Origin: Atrichornis clamosus
Lineage: Eukaryota; Chordata; Aves; Passeriformes; Menuridae
Direction of reading: 5' to 3'
Assembly (NCBI GenBank): GCA_013400975.1
Contig: WBMZ01010916.1
Coordinates: 62,001-126,000, forward strand
Length of the DNA stretch: 64,000 nt
The notes beneath the pieces are model-generated. The model worked only from the letters and a program-made list of their open reading frames with translations, was not told the origin of the DNA and searched no databases. A program made the translations under genes and the position numbers. Positions 59,880 to 64,000 of the stretch are shown one piece after another (positions within the stretch are counted from its first letter, which is position 1; every line of letters starts with the position of its first letter).

Positions 59880-62800
59880 TTACTATCCTGCCATCCATGG
59901 GCTTGCTGACATAGAGAATCCTGTAATTAACAGGCAGGGACAGAATTTTAAAAAGATGAAAACTCTAAGATCTACTATCCTGTGACAAAGATGTAGTTTT
60001 GTCCCAACTAATTAACAATGACACTGAGTGTGCGACACAGTAGCTAAATTGCAGTTGGTTTGTTTGTGTTAATTGCTCTGTTAGCGTTATTTATCTGCCC
60101 TGAATTAATTTAAGCAAGAACAGTTTCTATTCTTTGGATGTCAATGAAGACTGTATTAAATATAGCTACTTTCATTTCCTTTGCCACTTTTCCTTGATGT
60201 TGCAAAAAGACCAATTTGAAAAGAAAGAAGAACACAGTAAATTTTGGCTCTGTGGGAGATGCACTCACAGTTGGATCCCTTCTTTTTATATTTCTCATAA
60301 ATGCACAAGTATGTTGCCTCCTGCATTTTCCTAATGACAGAAATTTTAAGTCCTAGATAACAATTAACACTACAGGGGCAAGAGTAGTGCAATTTTATTA
60401 CCACAGAAATAAAATCAAATCTGGTTTTAAAGCTGTACATTTTTCAACTTATTCTTAATTTCAGTTTTTATCACTTTTGCTTAATATTCATCAAAAAACC
60501 TCAGAGTTCTCCAGTTATTACTGAGTATATCAGATCATTTTTAATTAAGTATAATAAACATTGAGAGTGGTGATTTTCTTTGTGAACAGGGTATTGACAT
60601 GAGTAGCATGTTGACAGAGGATGCTGAACCCCAGGCAGGTTAAATAATTTGCTCAATGCCCCAAACGGAAGAAGTGGCCTAAAAGGGTTTTGGTAACATT
60701 ACCAGGCTGTTCTTATGAACAGGAGTCAGTTTGGAGGAAGATTGTGAGGACTAGAGGTATCTGCACAGACAGAATGCAAACAGACTTCTCGACTCCCATT
60801 GGCTGTGGGAAATTGTCTGACATTTTATGAGCTGACATTGTGGAGCGTCCGGTTAACACCTTGACCTCCAGTGGGGCAAAATTAAAATGAGACATAAAAT
60901 CCACATCCAAATTAACAAACCCCTAGTCTGTTCAGACATTTCTAGGTGAAGGGGAAGAAGAGACAGCACTAAGATTATGATTATGGTTCACGTTTGTTTG
61001 AAAGATTAGGGTGGTGTTGGTCAAATGGGGTGAAATAGCTGCCTTAGGGATTTAGTGAGTAAATTAGTGAAGAAAAATATCACATACCCCTTGTTTCTCT
61101 TTTTTTTAAATGAAAATAAGTAATGTGAGATGAAAATTTTATGAAGAAGAGGTTTACATTTGCCATGCTAAAGACCTTAGTAATAAATATGGATGAGGAT
61201 ATAGGATTTTTTTAAGGAATTAAGGAGGTGGTGGATGTACTCAAAGCAACATTCTCCACTCAAACTCCCTTTGATTTAAACATTGCTACAAGAATCACTA
61301 ATGCACTGCGGAGATAACAGATGTCCCTCAACTAAAGAAAATTACAGGGAGATCATCACAGATATACAGCCTCAGCACAGAGAGATATCATTATTTTCAG
61401 GCTCTAGCAATCTGCAGACTCTGCTCAAAAGAAATATAGCCAGAGTCAGACCTAATTTACACTAGTGGAAATCCATGCTGAAGCAAATAATTTATTTTAA
61501 CTAATTATTGTGAATGGGGGTTGGAATCCATTCCAGAGCCTCTAATTTTTCCTCATGCCTGAAAAAATGTAGTCTAGTGGTATTAGATATCACAAGATTA
61601 GGTCCTTGTATTTCTCTAAGAGACTGGATAATGAGGAAATGTCTGTACAAAAAGACAAAAATTCCCAGCTTCCAGCCTGGACTGTGATTGGCAGATGGAC
61701 AGCCATCCCTAAGCTCCACACTATCTTTGGTGCACTCAGCCTCTCCACTGGAAGGTGTATGAATCCATGCATTCATAAGACAGCAGTAGTTGCAAACCCT
61801 TCTTATTAAGTATGGAAGGTATCAAGTCATCTGAGACTTTCAGAGAAACCAAGATTTTTAAAATATAAATCAGGGGAAAATACATACAGAAATGTTGTTT
61901 AGGTATTGGTTTGCAGCTAATTTAGAAAGCTAAAGCAACATGCATATTCCCACACATGTAAAGGGAATCCCATTACATTCCCTTATAAATAACAGAGAAG
62001 AAAACAAAAAAGTCACATTCTTCCTCCACACACTTTTCTGCCTTTCCTAATACTAGTGCTGAATCTGCCTAGAGAACCATGCAGGCCAATATATTACTAT
62101 TGACAATATGCTACAGTTTGACTTCTTGAACAAGAAAATCACTAATTCAATCTATGTTATTCATAGTGAGAAACACTGTATTGTTATTGCTTTGGCTGCT
62201 TTTGTACCCTCTTGCATCCCCAGCAGCAGTGGAACAGGATGTATTAGTTACATTGTATGAATGATTTGCCATTTCTCAGGTGCTATTACAAAACCTGAAT
62301 TTTGACATCCTTAACTGAGCTCTGTCCAGGCTCAGGGACCTCAAGTGCTTTCAAATTGCAACAAACTCTATTCATACACAAACCTTCATACAGAGCACTA
62401 CAGAAATCTCTACCACCATTGCAGCTCAGCCAAGCAGCTTTTCACAGCTCACAGTAGCACTACATGGTACTTGTAAGCACCAAACACTGAACAATATATC
62501 CAGTGGAGCAGCCAGGGGTTAAGGATGAAAAATATAAAGTAAGATATCATATGCCAAACTGTGAGCAATGCCTGCAGTTAAGGTCCTTTATCAGGCTCCA
62601 GATTCAGTTGTTTATAATTTTAATTTAGCCATTGAGTCAGAGGTTTTCTGTCCCAGACACCTGCCTTGAGTTAAAATTTCAGATCCATTTTTTTTTAATC
62701 TTTTCCCAGAACAAGGATTTACCAGTGAGGTGAGTGGAATTGGCTTCATGTGGTTTGAGAAGTCACCTCTCCAACAGGTTTCCATCACCACTGCAGCAAC

Positions 62801-64000
62801 CAAAGCTTGCACCATCAGCTACTGCTGGGAAGGCTCACACAGGCAGAATAAGGCAATTAAAGTTCACAGATCTTACCACAAGAGTATTCCTATCAGTGCC
62901 ATGAGCATAAGGAAAGTATATAACACTTGGGTCATACATAATTCTCATCTGTTTTGTTGTTAAGCTCCAAAATGAGCTTTTGAAAATTAACATGAGGTGT
63001 GCTACTGAGGTGTTGGAAATGACACTGCTCCTGCGAGAACTCCTAGGTTAAAGAAAACTACAAATCTTCAAAGTAAATCTTATTTGCCACAAAACCATGA
63101 AGGCCCTGGATAAAAAGTGGAGACAATTTCAGGCAGGATCCATGTGGGGAAGGAAGTACCAAGGACTCAGGGTGTTAGGGGCTGCTCTCTGTGATCCCTA
63201 AGACACCTTCCATGCACTTCAGAGAAGAGGTAAGACCTCAGGGCACAGAAAAATCTCTATGGGAATAGGGAAGAACAGGGAAAATATCTGGGGAGGAAAA
63301 GTAAAAGGCAGTCTATTAGCAGAGTGGAAGAGATAGCTAGGTTTAGAGAGGGAGCAAACAAAATAGAGAAGGTCTGGAAGTAGGGGACTGGAGGTCAGGT
63401 GGGAAGGCAGGGGGTGGGTTAGAGGCAGAGTGGTGATGGGGACCAGGGCAGGATCCTGCAGGGATGGGAGGAGGGGGCAGAGCAGGACATGCAGCACAGA
63501 ACACTCCTCCAAAACCCTGAACCAGAGACACTTGTTCTGAATTTCTTTATTCCTCTTCTGTACTGTTTTTCTCAGCCAGGCTGGATAAAACAGAAAGCTT
63601 GTCATACCACACCATATGGGCCTATCCTGAGGGCCAGTCATCTGAAATCCGTCACATAAGTGTGAGCTGAGCGAGTGACTGGGAGCTGCATCGCATGATT
63701 ATGCCTTGTGAGGGTCTGCCATCACCGAGGCACTCAGAATATTAATGGGTTTTACAATGGCTAGAAGACAAATGAGGATGCATTTATGTTGGCAGACCTT
63801 AGGAATAAGTCCATACATATTGTATGACTGAATTTCTGTGTATTCAGGTTGGTGGGGTTTTTCGGTTTTGTTAGCTAGTTGGTTAGGCATTAAAAGCCTA
63901 ACACGAGGAGGCTAAAACACATATCCAATAGTTATCTGTACATGGAATGAACAAGGGCTCCTGTTGGAGAAAGGAGCATGTGTTTCAAGGCAGTAACATG
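59880..64000. other. no gene recognised (about 4.1 kb)
   Basis: AT-rich unique sequence. 63220-63500 is strongly purine-rich with several GGG to GGGGG runs on the plus strand, which produces long pyrimidine-coded minus-strand frames (63219-63641, 140 codons) of no recognisable family. No repeat or RNA gene is supported here. Confidence 0.5.

Noticed and set aside
63219..63641. 140-codon minus-strand open frame rich in Pro, Leu, Ser and Phe
   Set aside because: It mirrors a purine-rich tract on the plus strand; no motif or splice site supports it.
1..64000. CRISPR arrays, bacterial operons, tRNA or rRNA genes
   Set aside because: No regularly spaced repeats, packed coding frames or recognisable RNA gene signatures; composition and repeats are those of a vertebrate.

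Overview
The window looks like nuclear DNA from a bird. Evidence: 3'-end pieces of CR1-type LINEs; several long terminal repeats (LTRs) of kinds I know from avian, mostly neoavian, endogenous retroviruses; AT-rich, CpG-poor background; few interspersed repeats; no operon-like gene packing. There is no long open reading frame that reads as a protein. The longest ones (about 200 codons) lie in repeats or in unremarkable sequence. I read the window as intergenic or deep-intronic.

Layout. 1-13.2 kb: non-repetitive AT-rich sequence with a 26-bp tandem duplication, a G-quadruplex motif (8.1 kb), an AT-rich tract (8.3 kb) and a small GC-richer island (8.4-8.6 kb). 13.2-14.0 kb: the best CR1 copy, minus strand. 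14-20 kb: mostly unique, with an exon-like segment on the minus strand at 18.5 kb and a possible old LTR fragment at 19.2-19.6 kb. 20.2-21.25 kb: a nearly complete avian LTR of about 1.08 kb, plus strand. 22.6 kb: an eroded CR1 3' end. 23-31.9 kb: no recognised feature. 31.9-33.0 kb: an old CR1 piece followed by an LTR fragment. 37-42.4 kb: the densest stretch, with weak exon candidates, an almost complete solo LTR on the minus strand (38.5-39.05 kb), a small isolated CpG island (39.6-39.8 kb), a noncoding exon-like segment (41.5 kb), and two LTR pieces in opposite orientation (42.0-42.4 kb). 48.9-49.6 kb: a second copy of the LTR family seen at 32.4 kb, carrying a TG microsatellite. 53.5-54.2 kb: further exon-like segments. 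56.7 kb: a CR1 3' end. 57.4-57.7 kb: the best promoter candidate, with a TATA box, a short leader and a splice donor. The rest has a hairpin, one open segment and purine-rich sequence.

How it may fit together. If a gene is present, the window is probably part of its introns, with tiny exons on the minus strand at 54.2 and 18.5 kb (their reading phases would join), or the upstream flank and first exon of a plus-strand gene starting near 57.67 kb. Both are inferences from splice and promoter signals and I cannot name a gene. No protein-coding retroviral region, tRNA, rRNA, CRISPR array or bacterial-type system was found. I saw no convincing new biological system; the most useful leads are the exon candidates, the CpG island and the TATA promoter.
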